Shown here: positions 24,145 through 32,820 of the stretch, one piece after another
Position numbering within the stretch: the stretch's first letter is position 1
Layout: each line of letters opens with the position of its first letter
DNA from: an uncultured Clostridia bacterium
GTDB lineage: Bacteria > Bacillota_I > Bacilli_A > RF39 > UBA660
DNA: 35,092 bases
Direction of reading: 5' to 3'
Assembly (NCBI GenBank): GCA_948433435.1
Contig: CAOJDX010000015.1
Span: forward strand, 1-35,092
Notes under the pieces: generated by a model
Databases searched by the model: none
What the model saw: the letters and a program-made list of their open reading frames with translations, nothing else
What the model was told of the DNA's origin: nothing
Program-made: the position numbers and the translations under genes

Positions 24145-26127
24145 TTAAGATAGTAATTTTTCTATCTTTTCTTCTAAACTGTCTATATCAAAACCATATT
24201 TTTTTAGAACATCATCTTTTTTTCCACTAGCTCCAAAATCATCTTGACTAATAATATATTTATCATTAAAAATAATTTTATTCCAGTTATAAGACGAAGC
24301 CATTTCAATTACTATTTTTCTTTTTTCTACTGGTAAAATTTCGTCAATATATTCAGGAGATTGTTTTAAAAATCTTTGAAGATTAGGCATACTTACTACT
24401 CTTAAATCAATTCCTTTAGTAAACAGGCGATTTGCAACAGCTAAAGCATAGTGTACTTCTTCTCCTGCAGATATTAAAATTCCATCTAAATGTCTTTGTT
24501 CATATTTTAAAATATACCCACCTCTACTAACTCCAGTTATTGAAGCATTAGCTAGAATTGGTAGTTCATTTTTAGAAAGACAAATAGCTGCTGGTGATTC
24601 TTCTTTTTCCATAATTGCTTTGTAAGAACCTAAAACTTCATTTGCATCAGCTGGCTTAAAGACATCTAAATTGGGAGTCATTCGTAAAGATGTAATTTGT
24701 TCAACTGCTTGATGAGTTGGTCCATCTTCCCCTACTGCTAAAGAATCATGAGTAAAGATATAGATTACTGGTAATTTCATTAAAGCACTAAGTCTAATGG
24801 CAGGTTTCATATAATCACTAAAAGCTAAGAAAGTGGATCCATAGGGGCGAAAACCAACAAGAGCTAAACCATTTAAAATAGCAGCCATAGCATGTTCTCT
24901 AACACCAAAATAAATATTTTTTCCTAAGTAATTATTACTAGAAAAGTCTCCTTGATCCTGTATATAGTTACGACAAGAAGAAAATAAGTCAGCACTTCCT
25001 CCAAAAAGAATAGGATACTTATTTGCATAGGCATTTAAAACATTTCCAGCAGTATCTCTTAATGACTCTCGATCGTTAGGTAATGAAAAATCCAGATTAG
25101 CAAAACTAATTCTTTTATTTTTTAGCATTAATGAATTTAAAATAGTTTGTTTTTCTTCTGGCAGTAATTCTTTTTGTTCATTAAAAGTTACCTCTAACTC
25201 TTTTACTCTTTCATTGATTAAATACTGAAAATCTTCCATAGCTTCACTAGATACAGCGAATGGAATATCTCGAAAATTTAATTTTGTTTTAATATTAGTA
25301 ATATCTTCTACATCAAGCGGTTTTCCGTGAACACTAGAAGTTCCTTGGAATTTTGAGTATTTGCCTATTGTTGTTTTAATTTCTATTAAAGTAGGTTTCT
25401 CCTTTTCTTCCTTAGCCTCTTCTATTGCTTTATTTATTTGAGTTAAATCTTCTCCATCTGTAACTAAAATAGTATTCCAACCCATTGCCTCATAGCTTTC
25501 TCTTACTTTTTCTGTCAAAGAAAGACTTGTTTTTCCATCTAATGAAATGTCATTAGAATCATATAATACGATTAATTTATTTAATTTGTGAATTCCTGCT
25601 AGAGAGGCAGCCTCATGAACAACTCCCTCCATAATATCTCCGTCACTTGCTAATACATAAGTGTAATAATTGATGATTTTATCCTTTCCATCCTCTAATA
25701 AAGCCTCTGTATGAGCTTCTCCCATAGCAATACCTACAGCACTTGCTAAGCCCTGTCCAAGTGGACCAGTTGACATATCTACTCCTGGTGTTATTTCATA
25801 TTCTGGATGTCCTGGTGTAATCGAATCTATCTGCCTAAATCTCATTAGATCTTCTAGTTCAACATCAAAACCCGCTAAATATAGGGTTGCATAAAGTAAA
25901 GCAGAGGCATGACCCGCACTTAGAATAAAGCGATCGCGATTATAAAAGCTTTTATTTGTTGGAATTACGTTTAGATGATGAGCAAAAAGAGTATAAATCG
26001 TTGGAGCAATGCCTAGGGCAATTCCAGGATGACCACTATTAGCCTGATGAATCATATCAATTGCTAATACTCTTAACTGATCTACTATTTTCTGTTCATT
26101 AATTGGATTATCATTATTTTTTACCAT
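24145..26127 (-). CDS. tkt: Transketolase
   Basis: About 660 residues. Thiamine diphosphate site: DGDIMEGVVHEAASLAG to VLYDSNDISLDG, N-terminal SGHPGIALGIAP, and the pyrimidine-domain IYFGVREHAMAAILNGLAL; the C-terminal domain is present. It moves two-carbon ketol units between sugar phosphates in the pentose phosphate pathway, in the cytoplasm. Start choice: ATG at 26127 (MVKNN); an in-frame GTG at 26133 is better spaced from the AAGGGAG site and may be the true start. A SigA promoter lies upstream. A terminator-like hairpin separates it from sirA. Confidence 0.96.
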   Translation of the reverse strand: MVKNNDNPINEQKIVDQLRVLAIDMIHQANSGHPGIALGIAPTIYTLFAHHLNVIPTNKSFYNRDRFILSAGHASALLYATLYLAGFDVELEDLMRFRQIDSITPGHPEYEITPGVDMSTGPLGQGLASAVGIAMGEAHTEALLEDGKDKIINYYTYVLASDGDIMEGVVHEAASLAGIHKLNKLIVLYDSNDISLDGKTSLSLTEKVRESYEAMGWNTILVTDGEDLTQINKAIEEAKEEKEKPTLIEIKTTIGKYSKFQGTSSVHGKPLDVEDITNIKTKLNFRDIPFAVSSEAMEDFQYLINERVKELEVTFNEQKELLPEEKQTILNSLMLKNKRISFANLDFSLPNDRESLRDTAGNVLNAYANKYPILFGGSADLFSSCRNYIQDQGDFSSNNYLGKNIYFGVREHAMAAILNGLALVGFRPYGSTFLAFSDYMKPAIRLSALMKLPVIYIFTHDSLAVGEDGPTHQAVEQITSLRMTPNLDVFKPADANEVLGSYKAIMEKEESPAAICLSKNELPILANASITGVSRGGYILKYEQRHLDGILISAGEEVHYALAVANRLFTKGIDLRVVSMPNLQRFLKQSPEYIDEILPVEKRKIVIEMASSYNWNKIIFNDKYIISQDDFGASGKKDDVLKKYGFDIDSLEEKIEKLLS

Positions 26128-26161
26128 TCTCACAGTAAACACTCTCCCTTAATTAAAATCT

Positions 26162-26189
26162 ATTATAGCATGAAATAAAATAGCTGCAA
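26162..26189 (-). promoter_or_regulatory. SigA-type promoter of tkt
   Basis: -35 TTGCAG (26189-26184), 16-bp spacer, -10 TATAAT (26167-26162), immediately after the clpB terminator. Confidence 0.65.
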
Positions 26190-26195
26190 AGAAAA

Positions 26196-26210
26196 AGACA
26201 CAACGTGCCT
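26196..26210 (-). terminator. Terminator overlapping the clpB stop codon
   Basis: AGGCAC, loop GTT, GTGTCT, then TTTTCTTTGC on the minus strand. The first AG belongs to the clpB TAG stop. Confidence 0.65.
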
Positions 26211-28302
26211 ACTTCTTAATGTATAAATGATGATCTTTATAATCAAAGATTATGATATCATTTGGTTTAATATGATTATTAATTAAGTCTTTAGCTAAAA
26301 TTGTTTCCAAAGTACTTGTAACTAACCTCTTTAATGGTCTTGCTCCATAGATTTCGCTATATCCTTCTTCTATTAGATATTCTTTAGCACTAGGTGTTAA
26401 TTTCAAGTGAATATTAGAATACTCTAATCTTCTTTCAAGTTCATTAATAATTTTATCTAGTATTTTGATGGTCGCTTCTTTCGTTAGACAATTAAAAATA
26501 ATTACTTCATCAATTCTATTAATAAACTCTGGTCGAAAATATTTTTTTATATCTATTAAAACTTTTTCTTTATTTCCTTCTAAAATATCTTCACTACCTA
26601 AATTTGAAGTCATAATAATAATGGTATTTTTAAAATCCACTGTCCGCCCATTGGAGTCAGTCAATCTTCCCTCATCTAAAATTTGTAATAATAAATTTAA
26701 AACTTCTGGATGAGCCTTTTCTATTTCATCAAATAATACAACGCTATAAGGATTTCTTCTAACTGCTTCTGTTAATTGCCCTCCTTCATCATATCCTACA
26801 TATCCAGGAGGTGAACCAATCAATCTAGATACAGAAAATTTTTCCATATATTCACTCATATCTATTCTTACTATATGATGTTCATCATCAAAAAGTTCAT
26901 AAGCAACACTTCTAGCTACTTCTGTTTTTCCTACACCCGTTGTCCCTAAAAATAGAAATGAACCAATTGGTTTGTTAGGATCTTTAATACCACTTCTACT
27001 ACGTAAAATAGCTTCACTAACTAGCTTCAAGGCTTCATCTTGGCCAAGAACTCTTTTTCTTAAATTTTCTTCTAAATTTAATAATTTTTCTTTTTCGCTA
27101 TTAACGAGTTTGCTAATCGGAATATTGGTCCAACGAGAAATTACTGTAGCAATATCCTCTTCTTCGACAACATCACTGATAATCTGATTTTTTGTATTAT
27201 TTCTGAGTTCTAATAATTCTTTTTCTAATGCTGGTATTGTACCATGTTTTAGTCTAGCAGCAGCTTCTAAATCATAGTTTGCCTCTGCCCTAGTAAGTTC
27301 AAATTTGGCTTGTTCAATTGCACTTTTTTTATCTTTTATCTGATCAATCACTTCTTTTTCTTGATTCCATTTTTCTGTTAAAGTGTCTACTTCTTCTTTT
27401 AAAGAAATTAATTCTTCCTCAATATCAGCTAATCTTTTTTTACTTAATTCATCTCTTTCTTTTTTTAGAGCCTGTTTTTCGATTTCTAAACGCATTGTTT
27501 TTCTAGATAATTGATCTAATCTTTCTGGAACACTATCTAGTTGAATACGGATCGTGGCACATGCCTCATCAATTAAATCTATTGCTTTATCAGGTAAAAA
27601 ACGATCAGTAATATATCGATTCGATAAAGTAGAAGCAGCTACTAATGCTTTGTCTTTTATCGTTACTCCATGATGAATTTCAAAACGTTCTTTTAGTCCT
27701 CTTAAAATAGTTATTGTATCTTCTACTGTCGGTTCTGATACTTTAATTTTTTGAAATCTTCTTTCCAAGGCACCATCTTTTTCAATATATTTACGATATT
27801 CATTTAATGTAGTTGCTCCAATAACTCTTATTTCACCACGAGCAAGCATTGGTTTTAAAATGTTAGAGGTATCCATACCTCCTGCTGAATCACCACTTGA
27901 TACTATTGTATGGATTTCATCAATAAACATAATTATTTCACCATCAGACTTTTTGATCTCATTTAAAACTTTTTTAAGTCTTTCTTCAAATTCTCCACGA
28001 TATTTTGCTCCTGCTACTAAAGCAGCCATATCTAATTCCCAGATCGTTTTATTTTTCAAACTATTGGGAATATCACCTTTTATTATTCTTTCTGCCAACC
28101 CCTCTACAATAGCTGTTTTTCCTACACCTGGTTCTCCTATTAAAACAGGATTATTTTTAGTTTTGCGTGACAATATCCTAGTAAGATTTCTAATTTCTTC
28201 ATCTCGACCAATTACAGGATCTATTTTATTTTCCTTTACTGCTTGAGTAATATTACGTCCATATTTTTCAAAAATATTTTCATCATTTTGATTATTATAC
28301 AT
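26209..28302 (-). CDS. clpB: ClpB disaggregase lacking the N-domain
   Basis: 697 residues against about 860 for full ClpB. The protein begins only a few residues before the first AAA+ domain (KYGRNITQ); the N-terminal substrate domain of about 150 residues is absent, and the AAGGGAG before the ATG supports this as the true start. Walker A GEPGVGKT (56-63) and Walker B MFIDEIHT in domain 1; a coiled-coil middle domain (about 260-380) rich in Glu/Lys/Leu; second Walker A GTTGVGKT and [10 protein letters not shown]-terminal [10 protein letters not shown]. The middle domain marks ClpB rather than ClpC. It rescues aggregated proteins with DnaK. HrcA control is shown by the CIRCE element in its promoter. 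Confidence 0.93.
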   Translation of the reverse strand: MYNNQNDENIFEKYGRNITQAVKENKIDPVIGRDEEIRNLTRILSRKTKNNPVLIGEPGVGKTAIVEGLAERIIKGDIPNSLKNKTIWELDMAALVAGAKYRGEFEERLKKVLNEIKKSDGEIIMFIDEIHTIVSSGDSAGGMDTSNILKPMLARGEIRVIGATTLNEYRKYIEKDGALERRFQKIKVSEPTVEDTITILRGLKERFEIHHGVTIKDKALVAASTLSNRYITDRFLPDKAIDLIDEACATIRIQLDSVPERLDQLSRKTMRLEIEKQALKKERDELSKKRLADIEEELISLKEEVDTLTEKWNQEKEVIDQIKDKKSAIEQAKFELTRAEANYDLEAAARLKHGTIPALEKELLELRNNTKNQIISDVVEEEDIATVISRWTNIPISKLVNSEKEKLLNLEENLRKRVLGQDEALKLVSEAILRSRSGIKDPNKPIGSFLFLGTTGVGKTEVARSVAYELFDDEHHIVRIDMSEYMEKFSVSRLIGSPPGYVGYDEGGQLTEAVRRNPYSVVLFDEIEKAHPEVLNLLLQILDEGRLTDSNGRTVDFKNTIIIMTSNLGSEDILEGNKEKVLIDIKKYFRPEFINRIDEVIIFNCLTKEATIKILDKIINELERRLEYSNIHLKLTPSAKEYLIEEGYSEIYGARPLKRLVTSTLETILAKDLINNHIKPNDIIIFDYKDHHLYIKK

Positions 28303-28326
28303 AATACCATCTCCCTTTCACGTTTT

Positions 28327-28354
28327 ATTATACTCAAAAATTAGCACTTGTCAA
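28327..28354 (-). promoter_or_regulatory. SigA-type promoter of clpB
   Basis: -35 TTGACA (28354-28349), 16-bp spacer, -10 TATAAT (28332-28327). The -35 lies inside the CIRCE element, so HrcA would block polymerase. Confidence 0.8.
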
Positions 28355-28367
28355 GTAAGAGTGCTAA
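28341..28367. promoter_or_regulatory. CIRCE operator (HrcA binding site)
   Basis: TTAGCACTT, nine bases, GAGTGCTAA: the CIRCE inverted repeat with one mismatch (T for C at the end of the left arm). It shows clpB is in the HrcA heat-shock regulon. In B. subtilis clpB is absent and CIRCE serves dnaK and groE. Confidence 0.93.
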
Positions 28368-28386
28368 AAAGTTTTTTAATTAATAG

Positions 28387-28415
28387 TTGCATGATAAAAA
28401 AATATATGATATTAT
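28387..28415 (+). promoter_or_regulatory. Promoter of the two tRNA genes
   Basis: -35 TTGCAT (28387-28392), 17-bp spacer, -10 TATTAT (28410-28415), 12 bp before the first tRNA, divergent from the clpB promoter. Confidence 0.55.
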
Positions 28416-28426
28416 TAAATGGCAAT

Positions 28427-28503
28427 GGACCCTTAGCTCAGTTGGTTAGAGCATCCGGCTCATAACCGGACGGTCGATGGTTCGAGTCCATCAGGGTCCA
28501 CCA
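28427..28503 (+). tRNA. tRNA with CAT anticodon, probably tRNA-Ile2 (lysidine type)
   Basis: 77 nt with encoded CCA. Acceptor stem GGACCCT/AGGGTCC, D arm AGCTCAGTTGGTTAGAGC, anticodon loop CTCATAA and T arm GGTTCGAGTCC. It resembles known Ile2 tRNAs (E. coli and Bacillus), which carry a CAU anticodon converted to lysidine by TilS, more than elongator tRNA-Met. The identity (Ile2 or Met) needs checking against the other CAU tRNAs of the genome. Confidence 0.9.
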
Positions 28504-28513
28504 TTAATATTTT

Positions 28514-28597
28514 GCGAGTATGGCGGAATTGGCAGACGCGCTAGACTTAGGATCTAGTGTCTTAGACGTGCAGGTTCAACTCCTGTTACTCGCACCA
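28514..28597 (+). tRNA. tRNA-Leu (TAG anticodon)
   Basis: 84 nt with encoded CCA. Acceptor stem GCGAGTA/TACTCGC, anticodon loop CTTAGGA (anticodon TAG), and a class II variable arm (TGTCTTAGACGT) typical of tRNA-Leu. It follows the Ile2-type gene by 10 bp and is probably cotranscribed. Confidence 0.95.
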
Positions 28598-28640
28598 GAG
28601 AAGAATCTGCTCGAACTTTTATAGTTTTGAGCTTAATGAT

Positions 28641-28672
28641 AAAAATCAATTCTAGAAATGGAATTGATTTTT
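28641..28672 (+). terminator. Terminator of the tRNA transcript
   Basis: AAAAATCAATTC and GAATTGATTTTT pair around an 8-base loop, followed by TTGTTTTG. Confidence 0.75.
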
Positions 28673-28719
28673 TGTTTTGTAGGAAAGTGAGGAGATTCTT
28701 AAAATAGTAACAATAAAGA

Positions 28720-28956
28720 ATGGAAGAAGCACTTAAAAATAAGATAGAGTTTATTTGTAGTACTACATCTACTATTTATACTGGAAGTATAAAGATGATA
28801 GAGCACATAAATTTGCAATATGTAGAACCTCATAGAATTATTATTAAAGGTATTATCTTTCTAGTATTTAACTATGAAAATACTCTTTATATAGAAAATT
28901 TAAGTCATGTTATTTCACTTAACGATTTAGAACAATGTATTAAATCAATAAACTAA
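28720..28956 (+). CDS. Small hypothetical protein, doubtful
   Basis: 78 residues, mixed charged and hydrophobic, with no motif I recognise. No good ribosome site is near the ATG (GGAGA lies some 25 bp away). It sits after the tRNA terminator in the accessory region. It may not be expressed. Confidence 0.35.
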   Translation: MEEALKNKIEFICSTTSTIYTGSIKMIEHINLQYVEPHRIIIKGIIFLVFNYENTLYIENLSHVISLNDLEQCIKSIN

Positions 28957-29117
28957 TAAAAGATTATCAATTCCTTTTCTACTAATTTCTATTTATTAAA
29001 CAATAAGTAATCATACAACCTTTACCCACTTTTTTTGCATGGAGTTCGCAAGAATCTTTGCTAGAATTTGCATACTTCCCTCACCCCGCTAACAAAGAAA
29101 AATAATAGATTTGTTTA

Positions 29118-29642
29118 CTAAAGTTTGGTACTATTTTCAATAATACTTTTTAACTGTTTTAACGATTTATTGATATATTTTCTATTAATTCCTATTATTG
29201 GAATATTGTAATTTTTTGTTTTTTCATATAATTTTTCTATAAATAATCCTTTTCTATTTTCATTACCATGATTTGTATAAATGTAGTTAACACAACACGA
29301 TGGAGATTGTTCTATTCCTAAAATTGCAATAATTTTATAATTTGAAGCAAGTATATTATTAATTTCTTTAGCAACATTAGTTGCTAACTTTTCGCAATGA
29401 TCATTAAAATCTTTATTATTATATTTAGATAATCCCATCGGTTCTCTTATTAAGTTATTGTTGAAGCTACTTTCTGCACAAGGCATTTGAATTATATTGA
29501 TATTGTTATCTAAAAGTAATTGAACAAAAGGTTTTATAGAACTTTTCCATTCATATTTAACTATTCCTTGAGCTTGATATGCTTGGGACAATAAGCAAAA
29601 AGGAACAAAAATAAAATATTTACTTCTATTATCAGGTGTCAT
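29118..29642 (-). CDS. TudS-related putative desulfidase (CD3072 type)
   Basis: 174 residues. Three cysteine motifs in family order: FVPFCLLSQ (Cys16), MPCAES (Cys55) and GIEQSPSCCV (Cys116). In TudS, the thiouracil desulfidase, three cysteines hold a [4Fe-4S] cluster that takes sulfur from thio-uracil. The match is by motif layout; overall sequence is divergent. The ATG overlaps the previous gene's stop by four bases (ATGA), so the two are coupled. Its partner is a PP-loop-like fragment; whether the pair works on tRNA or nucleobase thiols is inference. Confidence 0.7.
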   Translation of the reverse strand: MTPDNRSKYFIFVPFCLLSQAYQAQGIVKYEWKSSIKPFVQLLLDNNINIIQMPCAESSFNNNLIREPMGLSKYNNKDFNDHCEKLATNVAKEINNILASNYKIIAILGIEQSPSCCVNYIYTNHGNENRKGLFIEKLYEKTKNYNIPIIGINRKYINKSLKQLKSIIENSTKL

Positions 29643-30121
29643 AGATATTCATCTCCTATTTTAACATTCATGTATTTTTTAATTAAATCATTGGTTCTTG
29701 AATAAAGAAAATTTTTGTAAATGTTTATGGAAGCAATTAAAATTTCTTCATCATTAATATTTAAAGGCATGCCTATTAAACATTGAGATTCACTAACTTT
29801 TGGAATTATACCACGAATGAGAAATTCATTTTTTTCTTCAAAATCATCTTCTAAATTCTTAACCGGTAATAGCAAATCAATTTTATATTCTTTGAATAAA
29901 TCTTTAAATAGATTTAACATAGCATTTTGTTCAATTGCGAATAGTTGGCTTTTTCTAGCACCATCAGCAACGAAAGATATGTGTAATTGCTTACATAGAA
30001 TAATTGTTGCAACATACATTGATAATCTGCAAGTAAGACAATTAAATTGAGAAAAAGATATTTTTCCATATTCTTTTAAGATTTCATCAACTTTTAAATT
30101 ATAAAAATCTTTAACAAACAT
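29639..30121 (-). pseudogene. PP-loop ATPase-like fragment, probably N-terminally truncated
   Basis: 160 residues from ATG at 30121. FNCLTCRLSMYVA and VADGARKSQLFAIEQ resemble the second half of PP-loop ATP-pyrophosphatases (ThiI/MnmA/QueC type), but the P-loop SGGxDS is not in it. In the same frame upstream, after stops at about 30168 and 30214, FGGITSIVTIQ looks like a decayed P-loop. I therefore read this as the tail of a broken gene. No ribosome site supports the ATG. The four-base overlap with the desulfidase gene shows they once formed one operon. Confidence 0.5.
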
Positions 30122-30329
30122 TCTGAATATAGCATCAATTTTCTTTACACCAAGATATTTTACAAATGTACATTATGGTGTATTTTCCATTTGTATCGTT
30201 ACAATTGATGTAATGCCACCAAACTATATAGTAGTGGTTACTCTTTTTCCTTAGTTTGTAGAAGATATAAAATTTCTAAATTTTCTCTTAGGAGATGAAG
30301 CAGAAATTTTAATGGCACAAAAGAATCAC

Positions 30330-30893
30330 TAAGAAATAATTGCCATAGACCTCTATCTCCTATCCTAATAGCCATATTGATTTAGAAATAAAATGGGCTA
30401 AAATTTAATAAGAAGAACCCTCATATTTCTAGGTATGAACTTTATGGTAAATTAAGAAGTGAAAGAGGACACTCAAGATCTGCTCCAACTTTAGTTAGAG
30501 TACTTAGAAAACTTAACATTTACATTGATAAAGAAAAACATAAAAAAGTATATTCTTAAAAAATATGATTCTCCTACTGATGTTGGAATTAAATAGCAAA
30601 TAGACGTGAAATATATTCCTGAAAATTGTTATTCTGGAACTAATCCTGATAAGTTTTAGCAATATACCATAATTGATGAGGCAGCTCGTGAAAGATTTTT
30701 TTATCCATACAAGGAACAATCCTCTTATTCTATTGTAGAATTCATTAAAAGGACTATTTTATGGTTATCAACCTAAAATAATTCAAAACGATAATGATCA
30801 AGAATTCACCTATACTATGAAAACAAATAAAATTCATCCACTAGATATTTTATTTGATCATTTAAATATTAAACATCAACTTGAAAGATGAAA
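30330..30893 (+). mobile_element. Decayed IS481-like DDE transposase
   Basis: Several frames together read a transposase: SHIDLEIKWAK, then PHISRYELYGKLRSERG, then IKxQIDVKYIPENCYSGTNPDKF, DEAARERFFYPYKEQSSYS, and finally GYQPKIIQNDNDQEFTYT. Amber codons replace TGG and probably TAT, and at least two frameshifts interrupt it. Two catalytic Asp regions remain (QIDVKY and QNDND); the C-terminal part with Glu is missing after HQLER. No terminal repeats are visible. It lies next to the broken PP-loop gene. Confidence 0.72.
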
Positions 30894-30902
30894 GTAAAAT
30901 AA

Positions 30903-30931
30903 ATGAAGCTAAAACTATCGTTTAGCTTCAT
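30903..30931. terminator. Perfect hairpin behind the transposase remnant
   Basis: ATGAAGCTAAA and TTTAGCTTCAT, 11 bp each, with loop ACTATCG. The right flank is T-rich (TATTTTTTG). It may be a terminator of the old element. Confidence 0.6.
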
Positions 30932-31074
30932 GAATTAATATTTTTTGTTATCACATCATTGACAACTACACACTTTCTAGCAATCTGGTACCCTTCAAGA
31001 GAGCATATAACAACTCCTTAGACAAAGAAAATAGTTTGTAATAAGTTTAACTAACTATAATATAAAACTTTTCT

Positions 31075-31584
31075 TTAGACACTATTTTTTCTGCTTTTTT
31101 CTAATTTTCTTTGTAATCTTAATTGTTTTGCCTCTTCATTTTTAATTTTCTCTATATCAACTTGACTAGCTAATACATTGACCATTCTTTGGTGTAATTC
31201 GGTTTCTTCAGGAGTATATTTGATAACACAATCATTGTGTATAAATTGAATTAATTCTTGCATTGATACTATATCTATTTTTTCGTTTTTACTTGTTCTT
31301 GAAAAATAGTCAACATAACATAATAAATCTTTAGATCCTCCAGCTTTTATATATTCGTTCATAAATCTTCCTAATCCAGGATCAGAATAATCTATACCAT
31401 ACATTATTGGGATATCTATATTTCTTCCAAATTCTTTAGCAAATAAGAAGGCTCTACGAGGTCCAATTCTATTTCCACCTCTTTCAATTATTCTATACAT
31501 AACACAATTAAGCATTTCTTCTTTCTGGTAACTCCTATTTTCTACATTATTAATTGTTGCTTCTAATTCGTTATTGATAGGCAA
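31075..31584 (-). CDS. Unknown protein, likely the C-terminal half of a frameshifted gene
   Basis: 169 residues from a TTG start that has no clear ribosome site. A soluble protein: SYQKEEMLNCVMYRIIERGG, then GPRRAFLFAKEFG and a Lys/Arg-rich C-terminal tail (RLQRKLEKSRKNSV). The frame is open upstream of the TTG for about 15 codons (NEYKDVVKILQENGIILP), right back to the end of the upstream gene. That sequence looks coding, so the two are probably one gene. I do not recognise a family. Confidence 0.65.
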   Translation of the reverse strand: MPINNELEATINNVENRSYQKEEMLNCVMYRIIERGGNRIGPRRAFLFAKEFGRNIDIPIMYGIDYSDPGLGRFMNEYIKAGGSKDLLCYVDYFSRTSKNEKIDIVSMQELIQFIHNDCVIKYTPEETELHQRMVNVLASQVDIEKIKNEEAKQLRLQRKLEKSRKNSV

Positions 31585-31613
31585 AATAATCCCATTTTCT
31601 TGTAATATTTTAA

Positions 31614-32213
31614 CTACATCTTTATATTCATTCCTTTTAAGTCTTTATCTTTTATTTTAAATTGTGTATATGCTCCTAATCCTTCTGACTCTTCAACAAT
31701 TCCGTTGGAAGTTAAATGTAAGTGTGCACTCATACGATTAGGCTCTAAATATACTAAGTTTCTATATCTTGGTTTTTGAAATAAGTGCCTTTCATCAGAA
31801 GGTAATGAATTAATAAATGCTTTAGTATTATAAAATTCATCCCAATCCAAAGCTCTTATATCTGATTCTTCATCCAATAAATCATTTATATATCTATTAC
31901 TATTAAACATCACATCATTAATTTCAACATTTTCCTGACTAGATCCAGGCATTAACCTATTGATTTCATAGTCTGGATATCTAAGTTCATACCATACTGC
32001 CATTTTCTCTATAAAATTTCTCATTTCTATTGGTTGAAGATATTCTACAAGGCCCGTATAATGCCCACTAACCATATTTTCAAAATACCAATTTATAAAT
32101 TCATCAACTTTATCGCCTAAAACTACAGGGATTGTTTTCCTTTGTTCTTGTTCATATTTTAATAAAATTTCACGCATTAATTTCCAATTAACTTTTCTTT
32201 TTGGTAATAACAT
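31614..32213 (-). CDS. Unknown protein, likely the N-terminal half of a frameshifted gene
   Basis: 199 residues from the ATG at 32213 (AAGGAAG nine bases before it; a TTG seven codons earlier lies in front of that site). An acidic, soluble protein: NWKLMREILLKYEQEQRK, FINWYFENMVSGHYTGLVEYL, NRLMPGSSQE, YLEPNRMSAHLHLTSNGIVEE. It ends at KGMNIKM in one frame, while the next frame carries on with plausible protein. No known domain seen. It stands at the left of the regulator cluster with a 450-bp gene-free, hairpin-rich gap before it. Confidence 0.72.
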   Translation of the reverse strand: MLLPKRKVNWKLMREILLKYEQEQRKTIPVVLGDKVDEFINWYFENMVSGHYTGLVEYLQPIEMRNFIEKMAVWYELRYPDYEINRLMPGSSQENVEINDVMFNSNRYINDLLDEESDIRALDWDEFYNTKAFINSLPSDERHLFQKPRYRNLVYLEPNRMSAHLHLTSNGIVEESEGLGAYTQFKIKDKDLKGMNIKM

Positions 32214-32402
32214 ATCATAAATCTTCCTTGTCAAAAATATTATACTATATTTCTTATAAAATTTTAAGAGTTATTAATGATTTAAAACAAGTTATTGTTT
32301 TCACATGTTCATTGATTATGTCAATATACAAGTGTGTTTTTATTAAATTGACAAAATTCAATTTATTTACAAAAATATTATATCAAAATTTAGGGTATTT
32401 TA

Positions 32403-32429
32403 AAACTCGAAACATAAAAGTTCGAGTTT
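32403..32429. repeat. Inverted repeat in the 32214-32686 intergenic region
   Basis: AAACTCGAA and TTCGAGTTT, nine bases each, around a short loop. It is the first of several stems in this gene-free stretch; no T run follows closely, so it is not a clear terminator. Confidence 0.5.
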
Positions 32430-32438
32430 GGTATCAAT

Positions 32439-32575
32439 CTGGTGTGAGTAGCAACCCTGTTTACAACTTTTAAGCATTAAAAAATCAACAATCTATTCTA
32501 TAGAAAGTTGATTTTCACTTTAAACTTCTAATTTAAAAGTTAGAAGGTATTTCCTACTGGTGCGTGAGTAAACCA
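32439..32575 (+). repeat. Imperfect direct repeat CTGGTG..TGAGTA..AACC, two copies
   Basis: The gene-free stretch contains CTGGTGTGAGTAGCAACC (32439-32456) and CTGGTGCGTGAGTAAACCA (32557-32575), 118 bp apart, with stems between them. I do not know the element; it could be part of a structured RNA or an old mobile end. Confidence 0.4.
32481..32515. terminator. Hairpin in the gene-free stretch
   Basis: AAAATCAAC and GTTGATTTT pair across a 17-base loop. A second stem, CTTCTAA/TTAGAAG (32525-32546), follows. T residues flank on both sides, so it may end transcripts of the minus-strand genes to the right. Confidence 0.4.
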
Positions 32576-32686
32576 CATTTGGAAATTCGCATACAGGCTA
32601 ATTTCTAAATCAATTATAACATCATTTATATAGTTTTGCACCTAATAATCTAATCTTTGAGAGAAATTGTAATTTTTAATAATAAC

Positions 32687-32794
32687 TTATTTTTTTTGAT
32701 TGTTTTCTTTTTTCTTTTTACTCCACCAAGTACCAGTAAGTGTACAGCCTCCACCAATAAATATAAATAGTATCATAAATATCCAAAATTCCAT
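32687..32794 (-). CDS. Tiny single-pass membrane peptide
   Basis: 35 residues (MEFWIFMILFIFIGGGCTLTG, then a Lys-rich tail). A perfect GGAGG lies six bases before the ATG. The hydrophobic helix plus basic tail is like small membrane peptides of toxin or regulatory type. It starts 26 bp after the membrane XRE regulator ends, so the two form an operon. Too short for a family call; the gene is credible because of the ribosome site and position. Confidence 0.65.
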   Translation of the reverse strand: MEFWIFMILFIFIGGGCTLTGTWWSKKKKENNQKK

Positions 32795-32820
32795 ATTCTA
32801 CCTCCTAAAATCTCTTTTTA

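Noticed and set aside
29639-30121. Intact PP-loop enzyme gene
   Set aside because: The P-loop part is absent from the frame and stops interrupt the upstream continuation, so I list it as a fragment.
30513-30719. Minus-strand open frame in the IS remnant
   Set aside because: It is opposite the decayed transposase and has no ribosome site or protein-like composition.
32201-32473. Plus-strand frame of 90 residues
   Set aside because: No ribosome site; it runs through the inverted repeat at 32403-32429 and looks like random translation of AT-rich DNA.
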